35,289 nt of DNA from Collimonas sp. UBA1456. Its GTDB lineage: Bacteria > Pseudomonadota > Gammaproteobacteria > Burkholderiales > Burkholderiaceae_D. Both the position numbers and the translations under genes were made by a program. The first letter of the stretch is position 1. Every line of letters starts with the position of its first letter. The notes below the pieces were generated by a model. That model searched no databases, was not told the origin of the DNA, and saw only the letters and a list, made by a program, of their open reading frames with translations. Shown here piece by piece: positions 17,752-26,316 of this stretch. The DNA lies in NCBI GenBank assembly GCA_002325825.1, contig DCSW01000038.1, positions 1 through 35,289 on the forward strand, given 5' to 3'.

Positions 17752-17990
17752 TGACGCAACCACAAAAGGATGGTTCGCTGACCCAGGCACGCAGTGCCTA
17801 TCCCACTATTGTCGCTGCCGGCAAGCCGCTCAGCCGTGCCGAAATAATCAACCAGATCGCCAAAGCTGAACCGGCCATCTATAACGGCAACTAATTAACC
17901 AGAACATCTGATACCACATTGACCCGGCTGTTGGATGGGTTTGACAAAACGTTGGCGTTGCTGGAGTTTTTCTATTATCCAATCAGATTG
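17752..17990 (+). pseudogene. Possible MarR-family regulator remnant
   Basis: Two short translated pieces suggest a winged-helix MarR regulator. The first reads DGSLTQARSAY, then AAGKPLSRAEIINQIAKAEPAIYN, ending at a stop at 17892-17894. The second reads DTTLTRLLDGFDKT in a frame starting after it. They resemble the recognition-helix region of MarR proteins (PLSQxELAxxxGVExxTLVRLLD). Location upstream of a NodT-FUSC efflux pair supports this, since such operons often carry a MarR repressor. The match is short and the call tentative. Confidence 0.4.
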
Positions 17991-18080
17991 TCATTGACCG
18001 CGAGTCAGAAGCAGGCGCACAGCGCAGTCTGATAGTTCATCCTTCACACTAATTTTCTTGCAATACTATTTTGGGCCATC

Positions 18081-19035
18081 ATGCGATTCACAACCCTCTC
18101 CCTTCGCGCGATTCCAGCCAAAATGTTGCTGGCTTTGCTACCCAACGCCTGCTCCGAGATCGATCCGCAATCGCAGTTGAATCACGACAGCAAGCTGGCG
18201 GCCGGCAAGGTATTGAACTCCAGCAGCAGATCGCCTGGCCGACCAGCGACTGGTGGCAGGTGTATCGCAAACCGCAATTTGACGCGTTGATACAACAAGC
18301 CATCGCCGATAGCCCTACCTGAAGATGACCCATGCGCGCATCCGCCAGGTCACCACGCTGGTAGGTTTAGCGCGCTCGGCCACGTTAGCCAAGGTCGGCA
18401 TGAAATCTCCCGCCACGCGCGGCCTTTACTTTTCCGACTATGTCTTCCCACCACCGCTCGGCGGCAGCTGGAACTTGGACAATGAATTCGCGATCAAGGC
18501 CAACATCGAAAAAATTTATGAAAACATCGCGCTGCTGCGCAACCAAATCGCCACTCGGCGCGGTAAAGACAATAAGAAGAAATATCTAGCTTGCCAAGAA
18601 ATCATTCTATCCTGATATCAACATCTCCGCATTCATCGATCTGCAAGCGCCCGGTTTCAGCAACTTCCTCAGCGCCCAGACTAAGACGCGCTCGACGGCG
18701 CCATCGAAAGCTACAACAGCATGCTGGTGCAAGCGTTGCAAAGCGTGGCCGACCAGATCTTCAAGCTGAAATCGGAACAGGCTTTGGCATTAGCGGACAA
18801 ATCCTACGACCTCGCCAAGCGAGCCTGCCAGGCAGGCTTGATCGCATACATCAATGTCATTCAGATACAGCTGACTTTGCTGCAACAGCAACAGCAGGTA
18901 GCGCAAACCCGCGCGTCCTACCTGGATAGCTAAGCGCGACTGATGCAAGCACTGGCAGACGATATGCCACAGCCAGGCACGACAGATTTCATCGCCGTCG
19001 ATGCCAAGCGCATGATCGGCGCCGACCATGAATGA
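18081..19035 (+). pseudogene. NodT/TolC-type outer-membrane efflux protein, broken
   Basis: This was an outer-membrane channel of a tripartite efflux pump. The N-terminus from 18081 reads MRFTTLSLRAIPAKMLLALLPNACSEIDPQ, a lipoprotein-like signal. The frame moves to QQQIAWPTSDWWQVYRKPQFDALIQQAIADSPT followed by a stop. It continues as ARIRQVTTLVGLA and PPLGGSWNLDN. Later pieces are FSNFLSAQ, SYNSMLVQALQSVADQI and KRACQAGLIAYINVIQIQLTLLQQQQQVAQTRASYLD. Several shifts, stops and an internal gap are present. It ends at 19035, overlapping the FUSC start. Confidence 0.88.
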
Positions 19036-20403
19036 CCTTGCAAACAGACGCGCGCATTGGCTCAACCATCTGCGACAAAACGCCGTCATCTAGATCGATA
19101 ACCATGACCCAAACCTGCTGGCGACCTTGATGGGGATCGGGCTGTCGCTGTTGTTCGACCTGTCCGAACCAGCTACAGCGATGGTGACCACCATCATCTT
19201 GCTACAACCACGCAGCGGTCTGGTTCTGTAATTTCCAATCGTATACATTCGTGCTGGCCGGCTACACGATGGTCATCGTCGACCTGCCAACTGCGCTGCA
19301 ACCGGACCAGGCTTCGATATCGCCACCACCCGCCTGAGCGAAGTGATGCCAGAGCTGCTGTACGCCGACATGGTCATGGACGTACTGTTTTATCAAAGAC
19401 CTATGTCCGATGCCCTGCTGTTGACGGTACGCAAGCACTTCGCCTATTTCAAGACATTCATTACGCAGGATAGTCTGGATGCCGCAGCACGGCCGGCACG
19501 TGAACGGATGGTGCTACGTTTCATCGGCGAGAGGATGATCTCGCTGGAAGCGCTGCGCACTTCATCGGTATTCAAAAGCAGCGCCGGACATCTGCAAAAC
19601 CCGCAACAGCGGCAGTTGAACAACGCGTTCATAACCACCTCAACTAGCTTTCACTCACTCGACCAGTTGTTCGGTCGGCTGCAAGCGGCCGATAAACAAG
19701 GTACGCTGAATGCGTTGAGGATGGGATACAAGGGGATCGTGGGTGCGCTGTCCAGCGCCAGTATCGGCAGATTCTAAAACAACTGCGCAATCCGCTACCG
19801 CAGCGGCTGCAAGCGTTGCGGCGAGCCGCAATGACGATCGCAAAAGTTTGCTCGATTTCGATTCTGTCGCTGAGTTGCTGACCAGGTTTGCCAGCGAGTT
19901 GCAAGTCTATGCGCACATCCACGGGGTAGTGATTCAAGCCGAAATGCACATGCAAGATGATGTCCAGTTACCGGCACATTATGTGACGCGCACCGATCCG
20001 ACATTAGTCCTCAATTCTGCCCTGCGCGCCGCCATCGGTTTCAGCATCTCATAGCTGTTCTGGATTCAGTCGGGCTGAGTTTTCGGCACCGATGCGGTAG
20101 TCATGGCAATCGTCGTCAATGCTTTGTTCGCGGCGGCACCATCGCCCACAAAGATAGTACGCCAATTCTTTATCGGTGTGCCAATCGGCAGATTTTTCGG
20201 CTTTCTATCAGCTTACTATCTGCAATCGCAAGCCGAATCCCATTGTCGGGAGAATTATTTTAAAGGCGACGTTAGCACGCTTCGCCCATAGCTTTGCCAT
20301 CTCCAATGAAAGCGGTATATCAATCGCACTGGTGCTCGGCATGATAGCTCCAAAGGGTTGGCAACATCTATATTGCCAACCACATCTAACAAATGTGCAA
20401 TAG
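19028..20403 (+). pseudogene. FUSC/AaeB-type aromatic acid efflux transporter, broken
   Basis: This is a decayed inner-membrane efflux protein of the fusaric-acid-resistance/AaeB family. MNDLANRRAHWLNHLRQNAVI begins at 19028 and meets a stop within 22 codons. LLATLMGIGLSLLFDLSEPATAMVTTIILLQPRSG continues afterwards. Further conserved pieces are RLSEVMPELLYADMV, ARPARERMVLRFIGERMISLEALRTSSVF, FASELQVYAHIHG and MAIVVNALFAAAPSPTKIVRQFFIG. At least six frame changes or stops occur. It overlaps the NodT remnant by eight bases, as in an intact operon; no HlyD-type partner is visible. Confidence 0.85.
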
Positions 20404-20686
20404 TGTGGAGCATGGCGAAAGCATTTTACGCACCGCTACAATCAGCGGTGCTTTTACGCCGGTTGTGTTACAGATGATCGCGGTGGGCTAGGAAACCGGC
20501 GAGCATGATGATTTGATGGATGAAATCACTAAAATGTATGAGCATGAGATGGATTACCAGATACGGACATTGTCTTCCGAGACCGAGCCCGTGTCGATCG
20601 TCGTGCTAGGAATAATTATCCTGGTTATGACTCTTGGTATTTTCTTGCCGATGTTGGATCTTGGCAGCGTCGCCATGAAACACTAG
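20399..20686 (+). pseudogene. 3' fragment of a GspF/MshG-type pilus assembly gene
   Basis: Translation in one frame gives SVEHGESILRTATISGAFTPVVLQMIAVG, an in-frame TAG, then ETGEHDDLMDEITKMYEHEMDY and a hydrophobic C-terminus VLGIIILVMTLGIFLPMLDLG, ending at 20684-20686. This is the C-terminal third of the GspF/PilC inner-membrane platform protein of type II secretion or MSHA-type pili. MshG is closest from memory. No sister gene (ATPase, pilin) is in the window. The fragment directly adjoins the FUSC remnant and lies 134 bases from the tRNA-Thr gene. Confidence 0.8.
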
Positions 20687-20819
20687 TCAGCCCGCTGTCG
20701 ATAAAGAAGAAATTGACGGCAACCAAACCACGCAAGAGTAGTAGCCCGTCTACACAAAAACATGGCCTTTTTCTGAGGTACAATAAAGTTACCAACCGCC
20801 CTATGGGATTTTTAGTTAT

Positions 20820-20895
20820 TGGTGCTGGCTGCAGGACTTGAACCCGCCACCCCCTGATTACAAGTCAGGTGCTCTACCAGATGAGCTAAGCCAGC
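20820..20895 (-). tRNA. tRNA-Thr (anticodon UGU)
   Basis: A complete cloverleaf can be folded on the minus strand. The seven-base acceptor stem GCTGGCT pairs with AGCCAGC, the D arm is GCTC...GAGC, and the anticodon stem CCTGA/TCAGG encloses the loop CTTGTAA with anticodon TGT. The T arm holds GGTTCAAGTCC, the discriminator is A, and CCA is encoded. It lies just downstream of sspB on the same strand, as in related genomes. Confidence 0.97.
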
Positions 20896-20919
20896 TTAGC
20901 TGAAAAAGTATAATTATAC

Positions 20920-21429
20920 CTATTTAATTCGAGTTAGAATAGGTATTCCACCGCCTTTTTTCGGTGGTTCCGGATCTTTTTCTGGGTCGGTGTCAGACGA
21001 ACCCGGTTTTGTATTGCTTGTCTGCGACGGCACCGAGGTCAAAATCGACACTACAGGCGATGGTGGTGCGACGTCGAGGTATTGTTCTGAAGCAACGGAG
21101 CTATCCGAATCGGATGGCACCGTTGCTTCAAATGCCATTCCTTGGCCGTTTTCACGCGCATAAATGGCGATGACGTTATTCACCGGGACTGAAATATCAC
21201 GGGATACACCGCCGAAGCGTGCGCTGAAATTGACAAATTGAGTGTCCATTTCCAAACCGCTGGTGGCTTCAAAGCTGATATTCAAGATGATCTCATTGTT
21301 CTTGACGAATTGCATCGGCACCCGTGTATGTGAATCTACCCGAGCCGCAAGGTACGGTGTGTAGCCATTGTCGGTGCACCATACATAAATGGCGCGCAAC
21401 AAGTAAGGTTTGGTGGAAATCTCGGACAT
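20920..21429 (-). CDS. sspB: ClpXP protease adaptor SspB
   Basis: SspB binds ssrA-tagged proteins from stalled ribosomes and hands them to ClpXP. The product from the ATG at 21429 has 169 residues. The folded domain starts with STKPYLLRAIYVWCTDNGYTPYLAARVD, typical of the family, with ISFEATSGLEMD and the substrate-groove region FSARFGGVSRDISVPVNNVIAIYARENGQGM. A long acidic, Pro/Ser-rich linker follows. The C-terminal tail GGIPILTRIK resembles the ClpX-binding tail. The two extra N-terminal codons from a TTG at 21435 are not needed. It follows sspA, the usual pairing. Confidence 0.93.
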   Translation of the reverse strand: MSEISTKPYLLRAIYVWCTDNGYTPYLAARVDSHTRVPMQFVKNNEIILNISFEATSGLEMDTQFVNFSARFGGVSRDISVPVNNVIAIYARENGQGMAFEATVPSDSDSSVASEQYLDVAPPSPVVSILTSVPSQTSNTKPGSSDTDPEKDPEPPKKGGGIPILTRIK

Positions 21430-21513
21430 GAGCAAAAACTGTACTTTTACAAATGGTTAAGCGATGACTGGCGCATCACGCGAGCGAGGCGTGCTAGTTA
21501 CCTACGTCGGCAA

Positions 21514-22125
21514 TTAACGACGCATGACCTTCTCTGACGGTGTCAGCGCTTCTATGTATGCCGGACGCGAGAAAATACGTTCGGCATACTTCATCAGCGG
21601 TGCAGCTGTCTTCGACAGCTCGATCCCGTAGTGATCCAGTCGCCACAACAACGGCGCAATGGCAACGTCCAACATCGAACACTCATCACCCAGCATGTAT
21701 TTGTTCTTCAAGAACAAAGGTGCCAGCGTGGTCAGGCGATCTCGGATTTCCGAGCGCGCCTTCCCATGGCTCTTTTCTGCTCCTTTAGCTTTCTCGTTCT
21801 CCAGCGTGTGTACGTGGATGAACAATTCTTTCTCAAAATTGAACAGCATCAGACGTGCACGTGCGCGCATCAGCGGATCGGCCGGCATCAGTTGCGGATG
21901 CGGGAAACGCTCGTCGATGTATTCGTTGATGATATCGGACTCGTACAGAATCAGGTCGCGCTCGACCAGAATCGGCACTTGGCCATATGGATTCATCGTT
22001 GAAATATCTTCCGGCTTGTTAAACAGGTCGACATCGCGAATTTCGAAGTCCATGCCTTTCTCAAACAGAACGAGACGGCAGCGTTGCGAAAATGGGCAAG
22101 TTGTACCCGAATAGAGAACCATCAT
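21514..22125 (-). CDS. sspA: Stringent starvation protein A SspA
   Basis: SspA has a glutathione-S-transferase fold and binds RNA polymerase to modulate transcription in stress and stationary phase. From the ATG at 22125 it has 203 residues: MMVLYSGTTCPFSQRCRLVLFEKGMDFEI, NPYGQVPILVERDLILYESDIINEYIDERFPHP, then the all-helical C-terminal domain. AAGGAA seven bases upstream fixes this start. The open frame extends 64 codons further upstream, but that part overlaps the degraded end of petC and is not coding. It sits between petC remains and sspB, the Burkholderiales order petABC-sspA-sspB. Confidence 0.95.
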   Translation of the reverse strand: MMVLYSGTTCPFSQRCRLVLFEKGMDFEIRDVDLFNKPEDISTMNPYGQVPILVERDLILYESDIINEYIDERFPHPQLMPADPLMRARARLMLFNFEKELFIHVHTLENEKAKGAEKSHGKARSEIRDRLTTLAPLFLKNKYMLGDECSMLDVAIAPLLWRLDHYGIELSKTAAPLMKYAERIFSRPAYIEALTPSEKVMRR

Positions 22126-22132
22126 TTTATAG

Positions 22133-22138
22133 TTCCTT
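22133..22138 (-). promoter_or_regulatory. Ribosome binding site for sspA
   Basis: AAGGAA on the minus strand lies seven bases upstream of the ATG at 22125. It shows that the 64-codon upstream extension of the open frame is not used. Confidence 0.75.
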
Positions 22139-22208
22139 AGAAACAAAAGGGTTAGGCCCATACGACTCACCCCAAAATGCATACCCGCAAAATCGCGGGT
22201 ATGCAATA

Positions 22209-22490
22209 CTACTTGACATCCTTCCAGTATGACGCGTTCAGACGCCAAGGAGCTTGCGGGTATTCTGAGCCGATTCGCCCATCCATTCAAGATAGAAGAC
22301 CAAATCGGAGACAGCAACGTCGTATGCGATCCGGCTCATCTTGCCAGGATTAACTTGCTCGAAACCTACAAACTTATGTTCAATCTTAGCCTCTTCATGA
22401 GGATCCTTGATATCGTCGTATTTGGCAGTACTAATACCTTCAAGTTCCCACAGGACATCAGTCAAAGACAAAACCTGGACGGAACTTTTA
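22209..22490 (-). pseudogene. petC: Cytochrome c1 (PetC) C-terminal remnant
   Basis: This is the last part of cytochrome c1 of the bc1 complex. The frame reads VLSLTDVLWELEGISTAKYDD, then DPHEEAKIEHKFVGFEQVNPGKMSRIAYD and YLEWMGESAQNTRKLLG. In intact proteins a membrane anchor follows, ending in RLNAxFWKDIK. Here only RLNASYWKDVK remains, in a different frame, ending at 22209, so the anchor is deleted. The haem-binding CxxCH domain, petA and petB are absent from the following sequence up to mscL. Complex III is therefore lost at this locus. Confidence 0.9.
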
Positions 22491-22737
22491 GCAATCTTAA
22501 ATTATATCGGAGCTGAAGACTATTTTCAAAGAAATACATATACTGAAGTATAAAATAAGCCAACTTAGCCTAGTTTTCCTGCAAATTACGCATAATTTCC
22601 CGCAGCAAGATCTATTTCAAAGTCATCGCATTACTGCAACAAATTTTTTATAACAAGAATTGACAGATTTTCCTTTTCATATTTCCGCGATCCAAATATG
22701 GTCACACAGATCAACGTTCACATGGAGAACCAGCAAC
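22491..22737. other. Gap where petA/petB would be expected
   Basis: I recognise no gene in these 247 AT-rich bases. In related genomes the region upstream of petC on the minus strand holds petB and petA, so a deletion probably removed them and joined the petC remnant to mscL. The last part contains GGAGA at 22724, the ribosome-binding site of the former mscL. Confidence 0.5.
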
Positions 22738-23142
22738 ATGAGCATGATGGAAGAATTCAAGACGTTTACACTCAAAGGCAACGTAATGAATCTTGCTGTT
22801 GGCGTCATTATCGGCGGCGCCGTTCGAAAAAATCGTTGATTCCTTCGCTCAGGACATCATCATGCCGATTATCGGGATGATCTTCGGCGGCCTGGATCTT
22901 GCCAATCATTACCTGCCGTTGAACGGTCAAGGCACGCAACTCACTCTGATCGAAGCCAAGAAGGCTGATGCCGTGATTGCATACGGCAACTTCATCACGA
23001 TTGCGCCATATTTTTTCATTCTAGTATTCATAATTTTCCAGATAGTACGCATCATCAACACATTGCGTGGCACAGTGCCACCGGCAGTCGACCCGGAAAA
23101 CATCATGCTGTTACGCGAAATCCGTGGTGCGCTAAAAAATAA
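22738..23142 (+). pseudogene. mscL: Large-conductance mechanosensitive channel MscL, frameshifted
   Basis: MscL is the emergency osmotic valve of the inner membrane. From the ATG at 22738 the frame gives MSMMEEFKTFTLKGNVMNLAVGVIIGGA. One extra G near 22822 then shifts the frame. FEKIVDSFAQDIIMPIIGMIFGGLD and FITIAPYFFILVFIIFQIVRIIN continue in the new frame. At the end, ILLREI-type sequence (IMLLREIRGALK) meets a run of six A residues. Loss of one A there hides the normal stop at 23142 and extends the frame into the hairpin behind. Both hits are single-base indels, so decay is recent or one could be a sequencing error. Confidence 0.92.
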
Positions 23143-23160
23143 CCGCTATTGCACAGCGAT

Positions 23161-23209
23161 CAGCCCAATACCAAGCCCGTTGCGGTGCAACGGGCTTGGT
23201 ATTGGGCTG
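23161..23209. repeat. Perfect 23-bp inverted repeat after mscL
   Basis: Bases 23161-23183 are the exact reverse complement of 23187-23209 around a three-base loop GGT. It lies 18 bases after the original mscL stop, so it may be its terminator. No T-run follows on either strand, and the stem is far longer than a usual terminator. Confidence 0.75.
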
Positions 23210-23326
23210 TGACTTAACGCAAGAAAAGTCTGCCCGGCTAAACGACTGCAGACATGGCGAGTTGCGCCGCAGTCGCGCGCAAGGACGCACCAGAATTTTG
23301 CTAGATCTAAGATACAACATCGTCGG

Positions 23327-23794
23327 AACTATTAGGCTTTGTACTGCGTATATTAGTTAAACGAGAGTGGGCAGAAAAAATTCTCCAGGAAAGTTTCGTC
23401 AGCATATGGAACAACGCCGGCAGCTACCAAAGCAGCCTGACTACGCCAATGACCTGGATGATAACCATCGTCGCAACAAAGCATTCGATTATCTGCGGCG
23501 GGATCCGCCCATGACGTCAAAATCGACGCCGATACATCTAACAAAGAAGTCATGAATGCAATGGAAGGCGCCGATCCGACACCGCTGGAAGCGCTGCAAC
23601 TTACGGATGATGCAAAGGCGCTGGCGAATTGCCTGGGGCGCCTTGAGAGTTTGTATCGACAAGCCATTGTCCTGTCTTTCTATTATGATCTGTCGCACAG
23701 CTAATGAGATTACCGATCGGCACGATCAAGACTTGGATTCGACATGAACTGGAAACATCTGAAAACCTGCCTTGGCAGGTTAGGGACTATTTGA
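23327..23794 (+). pseudogene. ECF-type RNA polymerase sigma factor (SigK-like), broken
   Basis: This was an extracytoplasmic-function sigma factor. Region 2 pieces are FVLRILVKREWAEKILQESFVSIWNNAGSYQ and TPMTWMITIV. A one-base loss then leads to RNKAFDYLRR. Region 4 appears later as DPTPLEALQLTDDAKALANCLGRLESLYRQAIVLSFYYDLSHS, and after a gap in the helix-turn-helix LPIGTIKTWIRH and LKTCLGRL, ending at TGA 23792-23794. That stop shares a base with the ATG of the anti-sigma remnant, the usual coupling. The N-terminus is unclear, so the start given is approximate. Confidence 0.85.
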
Positions 23795-24145
23795 TGGATA
23801 TTCATCGGAATACGGCCTTGGTCGATAAACTGGCAGCCGAATATGTGCTTGGCACATTACGCGGTGATGCGCGCCGGCGTTTTGAAAGATTGCTAGTGCA
23901 CTAAGTCGTCGCTGAATGGCAGGGTCGTTTGCAGATGATAGTGGAAATGGTGCCGGTATCGGCATCATCGAAATCGGTGGCTGGCAATTGAGGCGCGGCT
24001 GGGACTGGCATCAACCACCGCCACGCTGAACAACGAGCAGGCCCAAACGATTGCCGGCGTCACCGGTGACGCCCATGGCGGCCATCTGATGCTCAAGGTG
24101 GTGGCGCTGCAAGCGATTGCGGCCGACTGGGCCTGTCGTATTTAA
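23794..24145 (+). pseudogene. Anti-sigma factor (RskA family) remnant
   Basis: MDIHRNTALVDKLAAEYVLGTLRGDARRRFERLLVH is the typical start of RskA/anti-sigma-K proteins, with the AAEYVLGTL zinc/sigma-binding helix. An in-frame stop follows at 23902, then VVAEWQGRLQ and, after another shift, LAIEARLGLAS and a short tail to 24145. The transmembrane segment expected in the middle of the protein is gone. It pairs with the ECF sigma remnant immediately upstream; the loss of both genes is consistent with loss of the whole regulatory unit. Confidence 0.8.
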
Positions 24146-24313
24146 TGGCGTCTGGCCCCAGATATAGAGCCTGTCAACACTTAATGGGAAAACCTAATTT
24201 TGGGGATGCGGATTGCTTCGTGCCATTGGCGCAACAGTCCATAATGACATGTGCGAACCGGATTCGGCATTGCTGCGCTTGTACATTTCTATAACAAACT
24301 TTAATCGCTGGAT

Positions 24314-25477
24314 TTATTCACGATAATCGATCGCGATGATCCGCATCAGCAATCGGTACAACACGAACGCCGTACCGTGACGGACGCGAGCAAACCAGGA
24401 AAGATTGGCAAATGTGTTGGCCACCACTTCCACCCCATCAGCAATGCCAATCTCTATCTGCTGCCGCAAGGCCATAGAAAATGCAACGTCGTTGATCACC
24501 ACGTTGGCCTCCTGATTCACCAACATGCTCAGGCCATCGAAATTGCTGGATCCCACGGTAGCCCAATTTTCGTCAATCACCGCCACCTTCGCGTGCAACG
24601 CGGTCTTGCGATACTCGACAATCCTGACGCCAGCCTTCAATAGTTTCGGATAGTAGGAATAGCTTACTGCATCCTGCAGACGGTAATGCCCTACTCCCAG
24701 CAACAACGTCACGTCGACGCCGCGCTTGGCGGCTATTTCCAGAGCGCGCCGCAACTTGCGACCGGGGGCGAAGTAAGGGCTGCTCAGCAGAGCGCTCTGG
24801 CGGGCGCGGCCAAGCGCTTGCAAGTATGCGCGCTGGATAGTGCGGCGGTTACGAAAATTATCGCGCAACACCAATCCGGCCAGTGCCACACCTTGGCTAG
24901 CACCCACCAAGTTGATACGGCTACGCTTGCATTGCTGGATGCGCTCCAGCAATTTCATTTCTCCGAGACGCAACCATTGCGCCTCCAGCTCGAGGTGAAT
25001 CACCTTCACCAGCGGGCCAACAATGCTGACGGCGAAATCCCAGCGTGGCACCGGCAATGGCTGTCGCTGGTCGTCGTCGGAGACCATGTCGTCGATGATG
25101 TTCAAACCACCAACGAAACCGTGCTGACGATCCAACACGCACATCTTGCGATGCATACGCGCTACGCCACGGCGGAACCAGGGATTAAAAGCGCGATGCA
25201 TGACTGCAGCAGCCTCGAATTCCTTATTCAAGGTTAGCGAACGCTGCCGGCCAGTGCCCAGCCAATCGGTAATGACGTACACCTTGACACCGCGCTGGGC
25301 GGCGTGTTCAAGCGCTTGCTGCACCTGCATTGCGGTATCGTCGGCGGCGAAGATATACGTTTCCAGATATATTTCAAAGCGCGCCGCGTCGATGGCTGCA
25401 ATCAATGCCGGAAAGAAGGCGGCGCCGCTATGCAACAGCCCGATGTGATTGTTGGCGCTGAAACTTACCGGACGCAT
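24314..25477 (-). CDS. clsB: Cardiolipin synthase B (phospholipase D family)
   Basis: ClsB joins phosphatidyl groups to make cardiolipin in the inner membrane. The 387-residue product has two complete HKD motifs: MHRKMCVLDRQHGFVGGLN (about residues 107-125) and LHAKVAVIDENWATVGSSN in the C-terminal half. Each has the His, Lys and Asp needed for the phosphatidyl-enzyme mechanism. No N-terminal membrane segments are present, as expected for ClsB rather than ClsA. The neighbouring endonuclease/exonuclease/phosphatase gene (ybhP-like in E. coli) is dead, so clsB has outlived its usual partner. No strong ribosome-binding site is seen. Confidence 0.93.
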   Translation of the reverse strand: MRPVSFSANNHIGLLHSGAAFFPALIAAIDAARFEIYLETYIFAADDTAMQVQQALEHAAQRGVKVYVITDWLGTGRQRSLTLNKEFEAAAVMHRAFNPWFRRGVARMHRKMCVLDRQHGFVGGLNIIDDMVSDDDQRQPLPVPRWDFAVSIVGPLVKVIHLELEAQWLRLGEMKLLERIQQCKRSRINLVGASQGVALAGLVLRDNFRNRRTIQRAYLQALGRARQSALLSSPYFAPGRKLRRALEIAAKRGVDVTLLLGVGHYRLQDAVSYSYYPKLLKAGVRIVEYRKTALHAKVAVIDENWATVGSSNFDGLSMLVNQEANVVINDVAFSMALRQQIEIGIADGVEVVANTFANLSWFARVRHGTAFVLYRLLMRIIAIDYRE

Positions 25478-25543
25478 GGCAACAGAACGAAATTAAAAGA
25501 AGTCAAGCTAAGCGGCATCTGGTCAGCTTTGGTCAGATAATTG

Positions 25544-26304
25544 CTACAATAATCTCAGAGTCGCAAGGATCGGTGCGTGAGCAAACAATTTCGCCCACTC
25601 TGCGGCATGCAGAACTCCTGACGATTCTACCGTAAAGCCTCGCAGATAAATTCGGTCCAGACGCAACCTGGGAAACGCCGCGGTAAAAGTGCGTGCCGGC
25701 TTCAACTTGGGCGTGCGTCCCATCAGTTGCTGCAGATAAGAGCCGATGCTATGCATCACACTTTTAATGGCAATATGTTAGTCGAATATTTCAGCGACGT
25801 TGAGACGCATACGCAGCAGGTCGCTCGAGCGATTGTCCCCAGTCGTTAAAATCACCAGCTCAAGGCCGCGTTTTGACGTCGTCGGCCGCCACCGAACAAA
25901 CCCAAATGCACGACATAGCAATGAATATCGACGATGCCAGTTTTCAGCACGCAATGCAAGATACCGCGTGCCTCATAGGCATGTTCGGAAACATCCTGAT
26001 CGCTTTGCAAGACGATTTCAAAACGGCTCAGCAATGCATTATCGTGGTGGCCGTGGTTGTATACCGCATTCATGCCATAGGCCGTGTGATGTGAGTCTCC
26101 GGCGAGGAAAGCGTGCTGCGGCTGATTCGGTCAGTGCGTGGCATGGCGCACGGCCAGCAAGTCATGCCGGTCCTGTATTTCTTGCAGAAAGAATACGTCG
26201 GACTCTATTTGCGTCAACGCCTGTTTCAACGCATGTACGCGAGACCGGTTTCCGAGCGAAGGAACTCATTTGTGAATATTGTAAGTGGCGAAGCGCAGTT
26301 TCAT
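25544..26304 (-). pseudogene. Endonuclease/exonuclease/phosphatase-family protein, broken
   Basis: From the ATG at 26304 the minus strand reads MKLRFATYNIHK, a stop, then VHALKQALTQIESDVFFLQEIQDRHDLLAVRHA and a second stop. Later frames give YNHGHHDNALLSRF, DVSEHAYEARGILHC, VVHLGLFGGGRRRQ and the C-terminal FPRLRLDRIYLRGF with HAPILATLRL. These are the metal-binding and catalytic blocks of the EEP family, including the final HAP(I/V). The gene is homologous to ybhP, which partners clsB. Stops and shifts are spread over its whole length. Confidence 0.88.
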
Positions 26305-26316
26305 GGATCGATCCGG

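Noticed and set aside
20687..20819. A genomic-island attachment site next to tRNA-Thr
   Set aside because: No integrase gene and no repeat of the tRNA 3' end are visible in the neighbouring sequence.
22126..22317. 64-residue N-terminal extension of SspA
   Set aside because: It overlaps the petC remnant and unrelated DNA; a good ribosome-binding site seven bases before the ATG at 22125 and the family N-terminus support the shorter protein.
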